Assembly (NCBI RefSeq): GCF_009617575.1
Contig: NZ_WIXJ01000004.1
Coordinates: forward strand, 171,597-235,596
Length of the DNA: 64,000 bases
Origin: Rhodocyclus gracilis
GTDB lineage: Bacteria > Pseudomonadota > Gammaproteobacteria > Burkholderiales > Rhodocyclaceae
Reading direction: 5' to 3'
The position numbers and the translations under genes were made by a program. Positions 28,539 through 39,631 of the stretch are shown one piece after another. Numbering within the stretch: the stretch's first letter is position 1; the number at the start of each line of letters is the position of its first letter. The notes under the pieces are model-generated. The model was not told where the DNA came from. It did no database searches and saw only the letters and a program-made list of their open reading frames with translations.

Positions 28539-29042
28539 ATGACCGATCCGCAACCCTTTCGCCAAGCCCTCGTCGCCCTCGGCGCCAATCTCGTACAGCC
28601 GGAAGCGCAAGTGCGCGCCGCTGCCGTCGAGCTCGGTGCGCTGCCGGAGACGCGCCTGGTGCGCCTGTCGTCGCTCTATCGCACCGCGCCGATTGACGTT
28701 GGCGACGAGAGCCAGCCCGACTACATCAATGCCGTCGCCCTGCTGCAAACACGCCTGCCGCCCTCAGCACTGCTGGCGGCACTGCTCGCCACCGAGCTGC
28801 GCTTTGGCCGCCGCCGTGACTATCACCACGCGCCGCGCACGCTCGACCTCGACCTCCTGCTCGTCGACGATCTGCGCATCGATAGCGAGGCGCTGACGCT
28901 GCCGCATCCGCGCATGCACCTGCGCGCCTTTGTCATCGCGCCGCTGCTCGAAATCGTGCCGGATTGCCAGATCCCCGGACGCGGCACAGCCGCCGCCTGG
29001 CTGCCCGCCGTTGCCAGCCAGCGCATCGAAAAGCTCGCCTGA
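28539..29042 (+). CDS. folK: 6-hydroxymethyl-7,8-dihydropterin pyrophosphokinase
   Basis: Transfers pyrophosphate from ATP to 6-hydroxymethyl-dihydropterin in folate synthesis. The 167-residue protein shows ALVALGANL, the catalytic stretch RRDYHHAPRTLDLDLLLVDD and TLPHPRMHLRAFVIAPL. ATG 28539 fits the family start. It follows pcnB after 233 bases of low-complexity sequence with repeated GATTC words, in which I see no gene. Confidence 0.95.
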   Translation: MTDPQPFRQALVALGANLVQPEAQVRAAAVELGALPETRLVRLSSLYRTAPIDVGDESQPDYINAVALLQTRLPPSALLAALLATELRFGRRRDYHHAPRTLDLDLLLVDDLRIDSEALTLPHPRMHLRAFVIAPLLEIVPDCQIPGRGTAAAWLPAVASQRIEKLA

Positions 29043-29111
29043 TCCCACGCGTAGCCGCGCCATCCGTGAACATCCTTCTCCCCGCCCCCCGGCAACGACC
29101 GCCACGCACGC

Positions 29112-29142
29112 TTGACTATCGGTGGGCGGCTCTGTGTATCCT
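29112..29142 (+). promoter_or_regulatory. candidate promoter for the deoxynucleoside kinase-pan genes
   Basis: TTGACT (29112-29117) with TATCCT (29137-29142), spacer 19, or a shifted TGTATC with spacer 17. It lies 28 bases before the kinase ATG. The -10 is weak. Confidence 0.4.
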
Positions 29143-29169
29143 TGGCGCCGTCTCATTTATTTCGCTCTC

Positions 29170-29820
29170 ATGAAAAAAACGTCGCTTGCCAGGCTGCGCC
29201 ACATCGTCGTCGAAGGCCCGATCGGCGCCGGAAAGACGAGCCTCGCGCAACGTCTGGCCACGCTCACGGACGCCCGGGTTGTTCTCGAAGCGCCGGAGCA
29301 AAACCCGTTTCTCGCGCGTTTTTACGACGCCCCGGAACGGCACGCGCTCGCCACGCAGCTCCACTTTCTCTTCCAGCGCTGCGAACAACAACGCAATCTG
29401 GTGCGTAGCGACGATTTTGGCCGGCAGGTGATCGCCGATTATCTGATCGAGAAAGACCCGCTCTTCGCGCGCCTGACGCTTGCCGACGACGAGTACGCGC
29501 TCTACCGACAAGTCTTCGAGCGCGTTGCCCCCACGCCGCCGGCGCCGGATCTGGTGATCTACCTGCAAGCACGGCCGGAGACCCTCGTCGCGCGCGTGCG
29601 CCGGCGCGGCAAGGAGGCGGAGCAGTCGATCAGCGACAGCTATCTGGCGCGTCTGGCGGAGAGCTACACGCAGTTCTTCCATCACTACGACGCCGCACCG
29701 GTGATGGTGGTGAATTCGGAAAACCTCAACTTCGTCGACCGCGAAGAAGACTTCGTGCTACTCGTCGAGCGTCTGGAAGCCATGCGCGGCGCACGCGAGT
29801 ATTTCAACCGGGGAGAGTAA
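29170..29820 (+). CDS. deoxynucleoside kinase (dAK/dGK family)
   Basis: A 216-residue P-loop kinase, MKKTSLARLRHIVVEGPIGA at its start, with Walker A GPIGAGKTSLAQ. The family features are a Phe/Tyr-rich substrate pocket (FQRCEQQRNLV), and the lid LVARVRRRGKEAE. It phosphorylates deoxyadenosine or deoxyguanosine, a salvage step. In betaproteobacteria this gene normally stands between folK and panB, and it does here; panB starts 4 bases after its stop. Confidence 0.9.
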   Translation: MKKTSLARLRHIVVEGPIGAGKTSLAQRLATLTDARVVLEAPEQNPFLARFYDAPERHALATQLHFLFQRCEQQRNLVRSDDFGRQVIADYLIEKDPLFARLTLADDEYALYRQVFERVAPTPPAPDLVIYLQARPETLVARVRRRGKEAEQSISDSYLARLAESYTQFFHHYDAAPVMVVNSENLNFVDREEDFVLLVERLEAMRGAREYFNRGE

Positions 29821-29824
29821 GCCC

Positions 29825-30649
29825 ATGTCCGTTCATTTGGCTGCCGACGCACCGCGGCGGCGCCTGACGCACCTCGATCTTGGTCGGATGCGCGCCGAAG
29901 GCCGCAAGATCGCCATGCTGACCTGCTACGAAGCCAGCCTCGCGGGCGTCTGCGACGCGGCCGACGTCGACGCGCTGCTCATCGGCGACTCGCTCGGCAT
30001 GGTCGTGCAAGGCCACGACTCGACGCTGCCGGTGACTGTCGCCGATATCGCCTATCACGTCGGCGCCGTGGTGCGCGGCAGCCGCCGCCCGCTGGTGCTC
30101 GCCGACCTGCCCTTCGCCAGCTTTCAGGAAAGCCCGCAGCAAGCCTTCCGCAACGCCGCCACGCTGATGGTCGCCGGCGCGCAGATGGTGAAGATCGAAG
30201 GCGGTGTCGACATGGCGGAGACGACGCGTTTCCTCTGCGCCCGCGGCATCCCCGTCTGCGCCCACGTCGGCCTGACGCCGCAATCGGTGCATCAGTTCGG
30301 CGGCTATCGCATTCAGGGGCGCGACGAAGACGGCGCAGCACGCGTACTCGCCGACGCGCAGGCGCAAGAAGACGCCGGCGCGTCGCTGATCGTGCTGGAA
30401 GCCATCCCCGCCGCACTCGCCACCCTGATCACCCAGCGCCTGACGATCCCGACCATCGGCATCGGTGCCAGCGTCGAGTGTTCCGGTCAGGTGCTGGTAC
30501 TGCACGACGCGCTCGATATTTCGCCCGGCCGCAAAGCCCGCTTCGTGCGCAACTTCATGGCGGGACAATCGTCCATCGCCGCCGGTATCGCCGCCTACGT
30601 TAACGCCGTCCGCGACGGCAGCTTCCCGGCCCCCGAACACTGTTACTGA
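29825..30649 (+). CDS. panB: 3-methyl-2-oxobutanoate hydroxymethyltransferase
   Basis: Makes ketopantoate from 2-oxoisovalerate, the first committed step of pantothenate synthesis. The 274-residue protein shows KIAMLTCYEASLA, LIGDSLGMVVQGHDSTLPVT, VKIEGGVDMAET, CAHVGLTPQSVHQFGGY and the metal- and substrate-binding barrel ends typical of the family. It is preceded by GGGGAGA. It is followed by panC and panD, making three of the pantothenate enzymes contiguous; panE is not in the window. Confidence 0.96.
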   Translation: MSVHLAADAPRRRLTHLDLGRMRAEGRKIAMLTCYEASLAGVCDAADVDALLIGDSLGMVVQGHDSTLPVTVADIAYHVGAVVRGSRRPLVLADLPFASFQESPQQAFRNAATLMVAGAQMVKIEGGVDMAETTRFLCARGIPVCAHVGLTPQSVHQFGGYRIQGRDEDGAARVLADAQAQEDAGASLIVLEAIPAALATLITQRLTIPTIGIGASVECSGQVLVLHDALDISPGRKARFVRNFMAGQSSIAAGIAAYVNAVRDGSFPAPEHCY

Positions 30650-31555
<906 letters not shown>

Positions 31556-31590
31556 TGCCGGCGGGGTGCCCAAGGCGCCCCGGCCGAACA

Positions 31591-31618
31591 TTGACAGAGA
31601 GCGACGAGGGGCTACAAT
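31591..31618 (+). promoter_or_regulatory. sigma70 promoter for panD
   Basis: TTGACA (31591-31596), 16-base spacer, TACAAT (31613-31618): the best consensus promoter seen in the window. The predicted start is near 31625, giving a leader of about 108 bases before panD. It means panD can be expressed apart from panBC. GAGGG and CCCTC flank the -10, a shorter form of the symmetry seen before aceK. Confidence 0.72.
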
Positions 31619-31732
31619 CGCCCTCCTCCTTGCCGGGGACGAACAGACACCCGCACACACACCCGCCGCCGCCCGCGTCCTGGCGGCCCGCACATAGCGG
31701 GTGCCCGGCAACTCCCGCTGAGAGGAATCCCC

Positions 31733-32113
31733 ATGATTCGCACCCTGCTGAAGTCGAAACTGCACCGCGTGACGACCACGCACGCCGACCTGCATTACGA
31801 AGGATCGTGCGCCATCGACGAAGACCTGCTCGACGCCGCCGACATTCTGGAAAACGAGCAGATCGACATCTGGAACGTCAATAACGGCGAGCGTTTCACC
31901 ACCTACGCCATTCGCGCCGAGCGCGGTTCCGGCGTCATCTCGGTCAACGGCTCGGCTGCCCGCCGCGCCGCGCCCGGCGACATTCTCATCATCGCCACCT
32001 TCGCCGCCTTCAACGAGGCCGAACTGGCGCAGCACTCGCCCAAGCTGATCTACGTCGACGCGCTCAACCGCATCGTCCGCACCGGCCACCGCATCCCCGT
32101 GCAGCCCGCCTGA
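31733..32113 (+). CDS. panD: aspartate 1-decarboxylase precursor
   Basis: Makes beta-alanine for pantothenate. The 126-residue proenzyme cleaves itself between Gly24 and Ser25 in YEGSC to create the pyruvoyl cofactor; this site is intact. Other family stretches are [20 protein letters not shown] and [10 protein letters not shown]. The ribosome site GAGAGGAA is 7 bases before ATG 31733. A strong terminator follows. Confidence 0.97.
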   Translation: MIRTLLKSKLHRVTTTHADLHYEGSCAIDEDLLDAADILENEQIDIWNVNNGERFTTYAIRAERGSGVISVNGSAARRAAPGDILIIATFAAFNEAELAQHSPKLIYVDALNRIVRTGHRIPVQPA

Positions 32114-32142
32114 GGGCGGCCTGACGGCCGCTGCCGCCGACG

Positions 32143-32170
32143 AAAAAGCCGCGCAACAGCGCGGCTTTTT
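32143..32170 (+). terminator. intrinsic terminator of panD
   Basis: AAAAAGCCGCGC (32143-32154), loop AACA, GCGCGGCTTTTT (32159-32170). It is a perfect stem with a T run and closes the folK-dNK-panBCD block. The A run makes it usable from the right as well, for the LysR gene ending at 32200. Confidence 0.88.
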
Positions 32171-32199
32171 CGCTGGTTCACCCCACCAGCGCCGTCCCG

Positions 32200-33213
32200 C
32201 TAGCCGACGACCACTCCCGGTACGGCGTGCCGCATCACCTCGACAAAGCGGCGCAGGCGCGCCGGGTAAAAGCGCGCGTAGGGATAGACGAGGCAGACCG
32301 GCAGCGGCGCCGCCCGCCATTGTGGCGTGAGGTGCAGCAAGCGGCCGGCCGCCAGATCGTCGGCCAGCACCCACGCCGAGCCGACGGCGACGCCCAGTCC
32401 TTCCAGCGCCGCACTGCGTAGCGCGTAGAGACTGTCGGTGCTGAGCCGGGGGGTAATGGCGATACGCCGCTCCTCGCCGCTGTGCACATGGCGCAGCAGA
32501 ATGTCCTTGCGATAGTAGGTGCGCAGCGCCAGCCAGGGCAGATCGGCGAGATCCGCCGTATCGTCGGGGCATGGCCGGCCAGCCAGCACCGACGGCGCGG
32601 CGACGAGGATGCGCGGCACCTCGCCGAGCCTGATCGCCACCAGCGACGAATCCGTCACCTCGCCGACCTGAATCGCGCAGTCGATGCCGGCCGCGATGAA
32701 ATCCTCGATGGCGCTATCGTCGTGCAGCAACCACTCGACACTCATGCGCGGATAGCGCCGCAAATACTCCGCCAGCGGCCTGACCAGCCGCTCCTGCCCG
32801 AAGGCGTGCGGGGCGACGACGCGCAGCACACCCTCCGGCTCGTCGCTGACGCCGCGCACGTCCGACTCGAAGGCCGCCCAGTTCGCCAGCAACTCGCGCG
32901 CGCGCTCGAAGCAGCGTTCGCCGTCGTCGGTCAGGCGCATGGCGTGGGTCGAGCGATTGAGCAGGCGCACACCGAGCGAGCGTTCCAGCGTCTGCAAACG
33001 ACGGCTGACGGTCGGCTGTGTCGTGCCCAACTGCGCCGCTGCCGCCGACAGACTGCCCGCCTCGACGATACGCACGAAGGTCTGCATCAACTCGATGCGG
33101 TCGCCGCTGACGGGCAAGGTCGCCGCGCTGGGTGAATTCGGCGAATGCGGTGGGCTCGATGAATTCGATGAACTCGGCAAGGGCAGCGCGGAGGCGATCA
33201 CGGGTTTAGCCAT
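32200..33213 (-). CDS. LysR-family transcriptional regulator
   Basis: A 337-residue regulator: winged helix from MQTFVRIVEAGSLSAAAAQL to RRLQTLERSLGVRLLNRS, then a LysR substrate domain. ATG 33213 gives 37 extra residues before the usual start, rich in Ser/Pro/Asn (SSSNSSSPPHSPNS), from a run of related GAATTCG words; the true start may be further in. It is divergent from an MFS gene with 97 bases between, the classic arrangement for a regulator and its target. The effector is unknown. Confidence 0.88.
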   Translation of the reverse strand: MAKPVIASALPLPSSSNSSSPPHSPNSPSAATLPVSGDRIELMQTFVRIVEAGSLSAAAAQLGTTQPTVSRRLQTLERSLGVRLLNRSTHAMRLTDDGERCFERARELLANWAAFESDVRGVSDEPEGVLRVVAPHAFGQERLVRPLAEYLRRYPRMSVEWLLHDDSAIEDFIAAGIDCAIQVGEVTDSSLVAIRLGEVPRILVAAPSVLAGRPCPDDTADLADLPWLALRTYYRKDILLRHVHSGEERRIAITPRLSTDSLYALRSAALEGLGVAVGSAWVLADDLAAGRLLHLTPQWRAAPLPVCLVYPYARFYPARLRRFVEVMRHAVPGVVVG

Positions 33214-33310
33214 GCGCTCAATGTATAACAGATCTGCGCCGGACGGCACTACCCGACAGGCACCTCACGGCCCAAACTGCGCCCCGTCGAAACACGCCGG
33301 AGATCGTCGC

Positions 33311-34561
<1,251 letters not shown>

Positions 34562-34629
34562 GCAGCGCGCCGTAACGGGCGGCGCCGATGCCAAAAAGTG
34601 GCGAAGAAAAAAACAGCGAAAGGACCGAG

Positions 34630-34664
34630 AAAAGGGGCTGAGTCGCGCTGACTCAGCCCCTTTT
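34630..34664. terminator. bidirectional terminator between the MFS and NYN genes
   Basis: AAAAGGGGCTGAGT (34630-34643), 7-base loop, ACTCAGCCCCTTTT (34651-34664): a perfect 14-pair stem with A and T ends. It serves the MFS gene from the left; the NYN gene ending at 34735 can use it from the right. Confidence 0.88.
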
Positions 34665-34734
34665 CGTTTGGCTGCTTCGATCCGCCCCTATCGCTCACGC
34701 CCGGCGAGCGGCGGACGCGGCAGGCAAGACGCGA

Positions 34735-36459
34735 TCAGGCGGCGTCTTTCGCGACCTTCGGCGCACGCGGACGACGCGGGCGTGCCGGTGCTTTTTTCTT
34801 CGCTTCCCCCGTCGCGCTGGAACCCGCGGTCGGGGCCGCCGACGCCACGGTACTCGCAGCCGCCCGCTCCACCAGAAGGGCGGCAAGCGAATTGGCAGGA
34901 GGCTGCGACGGAGCGGGCGCGGCGGCGCTCACCTCGGCGGCCGGCGCACTGACGCTCTCGCCAGCCCCCGACGCACGCCGACCCCGCCCCCCGCGCCGCC
35001 CGGAACGCGGCGCTGAGCGGCCGGCAGCGGCATCGTCAGACGGCGAGAATTCGGCGGCGGAGGGGGTAGCGGCGAGGTTGACGGGGCTGGCAGGATTGGC
35101 GGAAGTGGACGCAGCGGCGACGGCATTCTCCGCCCCCGACGAGGCAACCGCCGGAACGGTAGACGTCGGCCTGGCGCCCGCCACTGCGCCCGACTCCGCA
35201 ACGCGCGCCTCTGCCGGAGCGGATTCCGGTACGCCAGCGCGCGCCGTCTGGCGCGACGCTCCTTGCCGGTTCTCCTGCGCCCGTTCATGCGACTCGACGC
35301 GCACCGTGTCTCTCACTACTTCGCTGACGACCTCGCCCCCCCCTTCGCGACCTGTTTCACGCGCTGGCTCGTCAGCCGACTCCGCCGCCGGGCGAGACGC
35401 CCCGGCGCGTTCAGTCCGTGACACAGCCCTGCCAGTGCTGCGACCGCCCCGGCCGCGCCCACGGGGGGTGCCCGTCGTGCGTGCCGGGCGCGCCTCGGCG
35501 GCATCCCCCGCCGCCGCTGGCGCGGAGATCGCCCCATCGCCATCCGTGGGAGCGGCCGTGTCGGGAGCGGCCGGTGCGGCGGCCGAGGGGGAAACCGATG
35601 CGGCAGGGATGCCCGCCGGAGAGGACACGGCCTCCAGCGAGGCTTCGGAGCGGGTGCCCCGATGCACCCAGGTACCCGATTTTTCGTCGCGGCCAACGAC
35701 GAAGAAACCACGCGATTGCGCTTCTTCGAGCAGGTTGCCGAAGGCGCGGAAGCCGAAGTAGGTTTCGTTGAAGTCGGGCTTGCGCCGCTTGATCGCTTCC
35801 TTGAGCAGCGATGCCCAGATCTTGCCGCTGTCGCCACGTTCGGCGACGAGCGCGTCGAAGGTGCTGACGGCGAGGTCGATGGCCTTGCTCTTGCGTGCTT
35901 CAAGCTCTTCCTTCTTGCGCTTGTCTTCCTCGGACGGACGCTTGCTGGCGGCCGGCTCGCGTTCGCGGCGGGCGGCGCGCTGGCTGTCGCGCACCAGATC
36001 GTCGTAGAAGATGAACTCGTCGCAATTGGAGATGAGCAGGTCCGAACACGACTGCTTGACGCCGACACCGATGACGCGCTTGGCGTTCTCGCGCAGTTTG
36101 GAGACAAGCGGCGAGAAGTCCGAGTCGCCGCTGATGATGACGAAGGTGTCGACGTGCGCCTTGGTGTAGCAGAGGTCGAGCGCGTCGACGACCATACGGA
36201 TGTCGGCCGAGTTCTTGCCCGACTGACGCACGTGCGGGATTTCGATCAGCTCGAAGTTGGCCTCGTGCATGGTCGCTTTGAAGGTCTTGTAACGCTCCCA
36301 GTCGCAGTACGCCTTCTTGACGACGATGCCGCCCTTCAGGAGCAGACGTTCGAGCACCGGCTTGATGTCGAATTTCTCGTAGTTGGCGTCACGTACGCCG
36401 ATGGCGACGTTTTCGAAGTCGCAGAAGACGGCCATGCTCGGGGTATCAGCAAACGCCAT
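34735..36459 (-). CDS. NYN (PIN-like) nuclease domain protein with OST-HTH/LOTUS domain and RGG tail
   Basis: A 574-residue protein. The NYN domain (residues 8-155) keeps the acidic set: Asp14 and Asn17 (VFCDFENVAIG), Asp86 (SADIRMVVDALD), Asp112 and Asp114 (SGDSDFSPL). An Arg/Glu/Lys-rich linker leads to an OST-HTH/LOTUS-like fold (about 195-275: IWASLLKEAIKRRKPDFNE, FGFRAFGNLLEEAQ). The remaining 300 residues are Ala/Pro/Ser/Arg-rich and disordered, with RGRGRGGR and RRGGRGRR patches of RNA-binding type and a basic end. NYN proteins of this kind are thought to cut RNA. ATG 36459 is followed by MAFADTPSMAVF. Confidence 0.88.
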   Translation of the reverse strand: MAFADTPSMAVFCDFENVAIGVRDANYEKFDIKPVLERLLLKGGIVVKKAYCDWERYKTFKATMHEANFELIEIPHVRQSGKNSADIRMVVDALDLCYTKAHVDTFVIISGDSDFSPLVSKLRENAKRVIGVGVKQSCSDLLISNCDEFIFYDDLVRDSQRAARREREPAASKRPSEEDKRKKEELEARKSKAIDLAVSTFDALVAERGDSGKIWASLLKEAIKRRKPDFNETYFGFRAFGNLLEEAQSRGFFVVGRDEKSGTWVHRGTRSEASLEAVSSPAGIPAASVSPSAAAPAAPDTAAPTDGDGAISAPAAAGDAAEARPARTTGTPRGRGRGGRSTGRAVSRTERAGASRPAAESADEPARETGREGGGEVVSEVVRDTVRVESHERAQENRQGASRQTARAGVPESAPAEARVAESGAVAGARPTSTVPAVASSGAENAVAAASTSANPASPVNLAATPSAAEFSPSDDAAAGRSAPRSGRRGGRGRRASGAGESVSAPAAEVSAAAPAPSQPPANSLAALLVERAAASTVASAAPTAGSSATGEAKKKAPARPRRPRAPKVAKDAA

Positions 36460-36553
36460 GGGGGAAGTTCTCCGTGTAATGGGCCGGACGAAACGCGGCA
36501 GGATGGTTTGAGTATAGCGCCGCCGTCGGGCAACTCGCGGCGAGCGGCGAGTC

Positions 36554-37732
36554 TCAGGCGGCGCGCAACGCGTCGACGATATTCATGCGCGCGGCCCGCG
36601 CTGCCGGCAATACACCGCCAATGAAGCCCATGAAGAGCGCAAAAAGCAGGCTCTTGACGACAACCCGAGGCGTCAGCTCGAAGGTAAACGCGAGTTCGGC
36701 AAAGGACTGGAAGTTCGTCGTCGACAGGCTGATCAGCTGCATGCACGACGCAGCCGCCAGCCCGACGAGGCCGCCGAGCAAGGAGAGCAGCAGCGATTCG
36801 AGCAGGAAGGCGAGCAGGATGCTGCGCCGGCGAAAGCCGATGGCGCGCAGCGTACCGATTTCGGCGGTGCGGCTGGCGACGGCGGCGTACATGGTGATCA
36901 TTGCGCCGATGATGGCGCCGATGGAGAAAATCACCGACAACGACAGGCCGAGGATGCGGATGAAGGTGGCCAGCGTTTCCGACTGCTCGGTATAAAAGAC
37001 GCGCTCGCGCTTGGCCTCGAGCATCAGACGCGGATCGCTTTCGATGGCCTCCTTGGCCGCGTCGAACTGCGACGGATCGGTCAGGCGAAAGATCAGCGAC
37101 GAAAACACCGGCCGCCGGAAGGCTTGCATCAACTGGTCGGCGTCGCCCCAGATTTCCGAGTCGAAGCCCGACTGGCCGGCGTCGAAAAGACCCACGATGG
37201 CCCACTCGCGCCCGCCAAAGCGCAGCGAATCGCCGAGCCCGGCATTCTCGAAGCGCTCGGCGACGCCACGGGCGACGACGATCTCGGCAACGCCGGGATG
37301 AAACATCCGCCCGGCGACGATCTTCACTTGCGGGCGCAGCGTGAAGCCCATGGCGTCGACACCGCGGATGATCACGTTCGACGGCTTGTCGAGTTCGCCC
37401 TCGCGGCCGCGCTTGTTGAGCGTGATGAGCACCACCGACTCTTTCGAGATCAGGCGCTCGCCGGCGCCGCCCATGGCGACCTGCGGCAGGCTTTCGACGA
37501 TGGCGGCAGGAACGCGCTCGACGGCGCTTTGCACCTCGCTGCCCGACGCACGACGCGTGACGACCACGTTATCGGGTTCGCCGGTGTCGACCAGCGTGCG
37601 TTTCAGGCCCTCGTCGAGCATCAGCACGGCGGCGAAAACGAAGACCACCAGCGCCATGCCGCCGGCCGTCAACGCCGTCGTCATCACGCGGGTGCGCAGG
37701 TTGCGCAGCGAATAGGCGAGCGGAATCTGCAT
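36554..37732 (-). CDS. ABC transporter permease, FtsX/MacB type (second subunit)
   Basis: A 392-residue permease: N-terminal helix (MTTALTAGGMALVVFVFAAVL), large periplasmic MacB-PCD-like domain (about 45-260), then three helices with the FtsX signature RTAEIGTLRAIGFRRRSIL and the ending PARAARMNIVDALRA. Its ATG overlaps the stop of the first permease (TGATG). Together with the next three genes it makes a tripartite-type exporter without a TolC component in the window. Confidence 0.92.
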   Translation of the reverse strand: MQIPLAYSLRNLRTRVMTTALTAGGMALVVFVFAAVLMLDEGLKRTLVDTGEPDNVVVTRRASGSEVQSAVERVPAAIVESLPQVAMGGAGERLISKESVVLITLNKRGREGELDKPSNVIIRGVDAMGFTLRPQVKIVAGRMFHPGVAEIVVARGVAERFENAGLGDSLRFGGREWAIVGLFDAGQSGFDSEIWGDADQLMQAFRRPVFSSLIFRLTDPSQFDAAKEAIESDPRLMLEAKRERVFYTEQSETLATFIRILGLSLSVIFSIGAIIGAMITMYAAVASRTAEIGTLRAIGFRRRSILLAFLLESLLLSLLGGLVGLAAASCMQLISLSTTNFQSFAELAFTFELTPRVVVKSLLFALFMGFIGGVLPAARAARMNIVDALRAA

Positions 37733-38886
37733 CAGCCGATGCTCCGCAAACCGTCGACGATCTTCACCCGCGCCGCCCGCCGTGCCGGGAAGAAGGCGGA
37801 GATCAGACCGACCAGCAAGGCCCACAGCATCTGCAAGCCGACCGTCGTGGACGAAACATCAAAGACCGGGAAGAACTTGCCGAGCGTCTTGGCAAACAGC
37901 GCGGCGACGGGGAAGGTCGCAGCGATGCCGACGCCACCGCCAATGGCGGCAATGGCGAGCGATTCGCCGTAGATGAGCAGAATGACGAACAGCGGCGAGA
38001 AGCCCAGCGCCTTCAGCGTCGCATACTCCGCCGTCCGCTCGCGCACCGTCATCGCCATGGTGTTGGCCATCACGGCGAGGATGATGAAGATGACGACGTA
38101 CGAAACGAGGCGGATGGCAACGACGATCGACTCGGTGCGCGAAACGAAACCCAACTGGAAGGCGCGATCCGTCTCCGTCAGGGTTTCCGCGTTGCTGTTC
38201 TTGAACTGGATGTCGATGGCGCGGCTGATCTCGGCGGCGCGGGCGGAATCGCCGATATCGACAACATAGACGCCGACCTCGTTGGCGCGGCCCGGCCAGC
38301 GCTTCTTCAGCGTCTCGTTGAGATAGTCCCAGTGAAAGAGCATCTGCGAAACGTCGGTCTTGGCGTCGCGTCCGGTATAGATGCCACGGATGACGAAATC
38401 CCAGTTGCCCGGAAAAACCCGCCCTTGCAAGGTAATCGTGTCGCCGACCTTGAAGCCGTAGGTACGCGCCAGCTTGGCGCCAACGATGCAGCCCTTGCGA
38501 TCGCGCAGGAATTCGCGCCGCTCCTCGTCCGTCAGCCGGAACTCGGAATAGATGTTGAGGTAGCTTTCCGGCTCAATGGCGAACTGCGGAAAGAAGTTCT
38601 TCGGCTCCTTGTAGACGCCGCCGAACCAGTTGGCGAGCGTGATCGCGCGCACGCCGTCGATCTGCCGGATTTTTTCGCGGTAGGTGATCGGCAGCGGGAA
38701 AACGAGCGAAATCGAATTGCGCGTGATCAGCCGCGCCCCCGACGCCCCGTCGGCGCCGGCGTACCAGGCGCTGATGACCGTCGACAGCAGGCCGTAGGCA
38801 AGAATGGCCACGGCCAGCCCGACCATCGTCAGCAGGGTGCGCAGACGATGCCGGAAGGCGTTGCGGAAAATCAGCGCCAGCAGCAT
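37732..38886 (-). CDS. ABC transporter permease, FtsX/MacB type (first subunit)
   Basis: A 384-residue permease of the same fold as its neighbour: TM1 at 15-37 (LLTMVGLAVAILAYGLL), a long extracytoplasmic domain, then the FtsX domain with VRERTAEYATLKALGFSPLFV and the end PARRAARVKIVDGLRSIG. The two permeases probably act as a heterodimer. A 49-base gap separates it from the ATPase gene upstream. Confidence 0.92.
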   Translation of the reverse strand: MLLALIFRNAFRHRLRTLLTMVGLAVAILAYGLLSTVISAWYAGADGASGARLITRNSISLVFPLPITYREKIRQIDGVRAITLANWFGGVYKEPKNFFPQFAIEPESYLNIYSEFRLTDEERREFLRDRKGCIVGAKLARTYGFKVGDTITLQGRVFPGNWDFVIRGIYTGRDAKTDVSQMLFHWDYLNETLKKRWPGRANEVGVYVVDIGDSARAAEISRAIDIQFKNSNAETLTETDRAFQLGFVSRTESIVVAIRLVSYVVIFIILAVMANTMAMTVRERTAEYATLKALGFSPLFVILLIYGESLAIAAIGGGVGIAATFPVAALFAKTLGKFFPVFDVSSTTVGLQMLWALLVGLISAFFPARRAARVKIVDGLRSIG

Positions 38887-38935
38887 GCGCTATCAGCCGC
38901 CGCGAAGGCGCGGCGCAGCCGGCCGCAGGGCGCGC

Positions 38936-39631
38936 TCAGGCACGGACATCCTCACGCCCGGACAACTCGCCTTTCTCCAGATGCATGATGGCGTGCGCGT
39001 GGCCGGCGGCGCGGCTGTCGTGCGTGACCATGATGATCGTCTTGCCGATTTCGTCATTCAGGCGCTGCATCAGACGCAGGATGTCGTTGGCCGATTCGCG
39101 GTCGAGGTCGCCGGTCGGCTCATCGGCGACGATCAGCGTCGGATCGGTGATCAGCGCACGGGCAATGGCGACGCGCTGCTGCTGACCGCCGGAGAGCTCC
39201 GACGGCGCGTGATCGGCGCGGTCGGCAAGGCCGACCATCTCCAGTGCCAGACGCGCGCGCTCGGTCCGCTCGCGACGCGGCATGTCTTTGAGCAACAACG
39301 GCAATTCGACGTTTTCCAGCGCCGACAACACGGGCATCAGGTTGTAGAACTGAAAGATGAAGCCGACGTTGCGGGCGCGCCAGTCGGCGAGATCCGCCTC
39401 GTCGAGGTTGCCGATTTCCTCACCGGCGACGATCAACTGGCCGGAATCCGGGCGATCGATGCCGGCGATGAGATTGAGCAGGGTGCTTTTGCCGGAGCCC
39501 GACGGCCCCATCAGGGCAAGAAAAGCCCCGGCCTCGATGTCAAAACTCACGCCGGCCAGCACCGGCACGATCTGCTGGCCGCGGCGATAGGTCTTGACGA
39601 TATTGCGCAGGCTGACGAGCGCGTCGCTCAC
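38936..39631 (-). CDS. ABC transporter ATP-binding protein (LolD/MacB type)
   Basis: A 231-residue ATPase: Walker A GPSGSGKSTLLNLIAG, Q loop IFQFYNLMP, signature LSGGQQQRVAIARAL, Walker B TLIVADEPTGDLD and H loop VTHD. It pairs with the two FtsX-type permeases. The start is GTG and overlaps the adaptor gene stop by 4 bases (GTGA), so adaptor and ATPase are coupled. Confidence 0.94.
   Translation of the reverse strand: MSDALVSLRNIVKTYRRGQQIVPVLAGVSFDIEAGAFLALMGPSGSGKSTLLNLIAGIDRPDSGQLIVAGEEIGNLDEADLADWRARNVGFIFQFYNLMPVLSALENVELPLLLKDMPRRERTERARLALEMVGLADRADHAPSELSGGQQQRVAIARALITDPTLIVADEPTGDLDRESANDILRLMQRLNDEIGKTIIMVTHDSRAAGHAHAIMHLEKGELSGREDVRA

Noticed and set aside
23621..28543. Identical 14-base word GATTCCGCGATGAC at the starts of the 95-codon ORF (23621) and folK (28530)
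   Set aside because: Two copies only, partly made of start codon and common GC words; not enough for a regulatory element.
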